7,383 bases of DNA from assembly GCA_036733305.1 (NCBI GenBank), contig DAINAT010000142.1:1-7383 (forward strand). Reading direction: 5' to 3'. Below are positions 5,446 through 7,383 of this stretch, one piece after another. Each line of letters starts with the position of its first letter. Position 1 is the first letter of the stretch. The notes under the pieces were generated by a model. That model was not told where the DNA came from. It worked only from the letters and a program-made list of their open reading frames with translations, and made no database searches. The stretch is from UBA7672 sp036733305 (GTDB lineage: Bacteria; Pseudomonadota; Alphaproteobacteria; Caulobacterales; Hyphomonadaceae). The position numbers and the translations under genes were made by a program.

Positions 5446-7383
5446 ATGGACATGAACTTGACTCAGCCGCTGGTGCTTCTCGTTGCAGGCGCGGCAGCAT
5501 TCGGTATCGCCGCCCTTCTCTGGGCGCTGCGCATTTCCGATGGCGCGCGCGGCGCCGCCCGCAAGTATCGTGAAGAAGAACAGAAATCGCGTGAGCGTCT
5601 GGCCCGCGCCGAAAGCGTGTTCGGCGCCCACCCCGGCGTCATCATGGTCTGGGAAGACGAAGAACTGAACGAGGGCGAACAGCCTCGCATGCAGTCCGAA
5701 TGGGGCCTGCCCAATCTCTACGGTTCGCCGGTCGCCCTGATGGGCATCCTCCGCTTCGCCGATGACGGCACGTCGGATGACCCGGGCGTCCGCATCCTCG
5801 AAGGCCTCGCCGATCTCGAAGCCCGCGACGGCAACGGCCAGGACGCCACGCTTCGTGAACGTCTCAAGCAGCTCCGCAATGACGGCGCCCCCTTCTCGCT
5901 CACCATCATCGGCCCCTCTGGCCGCTTCCTTGAAGCCGATGGCCGCACGGCCGGCGCCCGCGCCGTCCTCTGGATCACCGACACCACGATCAAGGGCCTG
6001 GAAGAAAGCGGCGCCCGCGCCCGCTTCGAAGAAGCCCGCGCGGCCGTCGCGCGCGACCCGATGGCCTTCCTCGAAATGCTCGGCAAGGCCCCGTTCCCGG
6101 CTTGGCGCATGTCCGGCGCCGGCAAGCTGCAATGGGTCAACCGCGCCTACCTGAAAGCCGTTGGCGCCCCCACCGTCGATCACGTCCTCGACCGCCAGAT
6201 CATGCTCGACCAGCACATCACCGGTCAGGCGCAGAAGACGATCACCTCCAACGGCGAAACCGACGACACCCGCCACGTCGTGATCGATGGCGAACGCCGC
6301 GCCATGAAGGTGAAGATGTTCCCGCTCTCGGGCGGTCTCGGCGGCATGGCCTTCGATATCACCGAACTCGAAAACGCCCGCGAGACGCTCGAGAAGAACT
6401 CCAAGGCGCATGACGAGACGCTGAACCACGTCGCAGACGGCGTCGCCATCTTCGGCGGCGACCGCAAGCTGATCTTCAACAACCGCGCCTTCCAGGAAAT
6501 GTGGGACATCGACCCCGCCTACCTGCTCGACAAGCCGGATCACGGCTCGCTCCTCGATCGCCTGCGCGAGCGCCGCAAGCTGCCGGCCCGCCCGGACTTC
6601 GCCGAATGGCGCAAGGGCGAACTGGCCTACTATCAGGGCGAGCGCGTCGACGTCGTCGAAAACCTCTGGAACCTGCCCGACGGCCGCATCCTGCGCGTCA
6701 CGCGCCAGCGCCACCCGCTCGGCGGCGCGCTGATGCTGTTCAAGGACATCACCGACGAACTCTCGCTCAAGGCCGAGTTCAACCGCCTGATCAACGTCCA
6801 GAAAGCCACGCTCGACAATCTGCGCGAAGCCATCGTCGTGTTCAGCGCCGACGGCCGCCTGCGCCTGCACAACGATGCATTCGGCGAACTCTGGGGTCTC
6901 AAGAAGGAAACGCTCAGCGACGCGCCGGACTTCGACGATGTCGTCTCGCAGTGCGCGCGCCTCTATCACGACCGCAATGTGTGGTCGACGATCAAGACCC
7001 GCGTCACCAACCCCTCGCCGGAATACCGCCAGCAGGATCAGGGCGTGATGCGCACGTCCAACGACCTCACCATCACCTGGATCACCCAGCCCCTGCCCAA
7101 CGGCGCGACGCTGATCGCCTTCATGGACGTGACCGCCGCCCGCAAGGTCGAAGTCGCGCTCAAGGACAAGAACGAAGCCCTGCAGGCCGCCGACAAGCTC
7201 AAGAACGAGTTCGTGCAGAACGTCTCGTACCAGCTCCGCTCGCCGCTCACGACCATCCTGGGCTACGCGGAACTGCTCGAGTCCGAACGCCCCGGCGCCC
7301 TCACCGACAAGCAGCGCACACAGGTCAACTCGATCCTGTCCGCCGCCGACCACCTGTCGAAAGTCATCTCGAACATTCTCGAC
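5446..7383 (+). CDS. divL: DivL-like cell-cycle pseudokinase/tyrosine-type sensor kinase (partial, runs off right edge)
   Basis: An uninterrupted frame of 646 codons without a stop, cut by the window end. In Caulobacter, DivL is a membrane-anchored regulator that binds DivK~P and controls CckA, hence CtrA phosphorylation. One membrane helix spans about residues 8-28, followed by a charged linker (36-56). Four PAS-like modules follow at about 57-181, 205-307, 322-437 and 446-565; the last three end in DIT or DVT (303-305, 434-436, 561-563), typical PAS endings. The DHp helix has NEFVQNVSYQLRSPLTTI at 587-604, with Tyr595 (TAC, 7228-7230) where kinases have the phosphorylated His. Caulobacter DivL has Tyr550 at this site and totals 769 residues, so an ATPase-like domain should lie beyond the edge. 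ATG 5446 is preferred; ATG 5452 is also possible, and the ribosome site (GGGA, 5432-5435) is weak. A generic PAS kinase with a mutated H-box is the alternative. Confidence 0.86.
   Translation, partial: MDMNLTQPLVLLVAGAAAFGIAALLWALRISDGARGAARKYREEEQKSRERLARAESVFGAHPGVIMVWEDEELNEGEQPRMQSEWGLPNLYGSPVALMGILRFADDGTSDDPGVRILEGLADLEARDGNGQDATLRERLKQLRNDGAPFSLTIIGPSGRFLEADGRTAGARAVLWITDTTIKGLEESGARARFEEARAAVARDPMAFLEMLGKAPFPAWRMSGAGKLQWVNRAYLKAVGAPTVDHVLDRQIMLDQHITGQAQKTITSNGETDDTRHVVIDGERRAMKVKMFPLSGGLGGMAFDITELENARETLEKNSKAHDETLNHVADGVAIFGGDRKLIFNNRAFQEMWDIDPAYLLDKPDHGSLLDRLRERRKLPARPDFAEWRKGELAYYQGERVDVVENLWNLPDGRILRVTRQRHPLGGALMLFKDITDELSLKAEFNRLINVQKATLDNLREAIVVFSADGRLRLHNDAFGELWGLKKETLSDAPDFDDVVSQCARLYHDRNVWSTIKTRVTNPSPEYRQQDQGVMRTSNDLTITWITQPLPNGATLIAFMDVTAARKVEVALKDKNEALQAADKLKNEFVQNVSYQLRSPLTTILGYAELLESERPGALTDKQRTQVNSILSAADHLSKVISNILD

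Noticed and set aside
7228..7230. Tyrosine codon as a sequencing error for histidine
   Set aside because: TAC to CAC would be a single change, but the surrounding SYQLRSPL context and multi-PAS architecture fit DivL, where tyrosine is expected.
5392..7353. 653-codon open frame on the minus strand opposite divL
   Set aside because: It mirrors the third-position GC bias of divL. Its translation is low-complexity (rich in V, A, G, E, D, H) with no recognisable domain, while the plus strand encodes clear PAS and H-box motifs.

Overview
The window is GC-rich, with strong G/C preference at third codon positions, and looks like chromosomal DNA of an alphaproteobacterium. The best clue is the last gene: a multi-PAS sensor-kinase homologue whose H-box carries tyrosine where the phosphorylated histidine should be, the hallmark of the cell-cycle regulator DivL. 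Just upstream lies a perfect TTAA-N7-TTAA CtrA box. Together these point to the Caulobacterales/Hyphomonadaceae branch of stalked or budding bacteria. The family-level assignment is inference; there is no rRNA or other taxonomic marker here.

Layout: bases 1-53 are the tail of something mostly outside the window, closed by a strong Rho-independent terminator (54-88). A leader without a gene precedes kup (297-2222, +), a 12-helix potassium/proton symporter. After a 207-base gap comes a phosphomannomutase/phosphoglucomutase (2430-3950, +). It converges, with only 28 bases between stops, on a family-4-type glycosyltransferase (3979-5130, -). A 315-base divergent intergenic region separates that gene from divL (5446 to beyond the right edge, +). 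It holds the CtrA box, an extra TTAAC half-site, a GANTC methylation site and a small hairpin. No tRNA, rRNA, mobile element, CRISPR array or long repeat was seen.

How the genes relate: the mutase makes hexose-1-phosphates for nucleotide sugars, and the glycosyltransferase probably uses such a donor for a surface or lipid glycan, so the two may serve the same envelope pathway from opposite strands. Kup is an independent housekeeping transporter. DivL couples DivK to the CckA-ChpT-CtrA phosphorelay. A CtrA box in front of divL would close a feedback loop in which CtrA controls one of its own activators. This loop and the Tyr-for-His substitution are the most interesting points. Neither is a wholly new system, but both are directly visible in the sequence. 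DivL is cut by the window end 51 codons after the tyrosine, so its ATPase domain cannot be judged.
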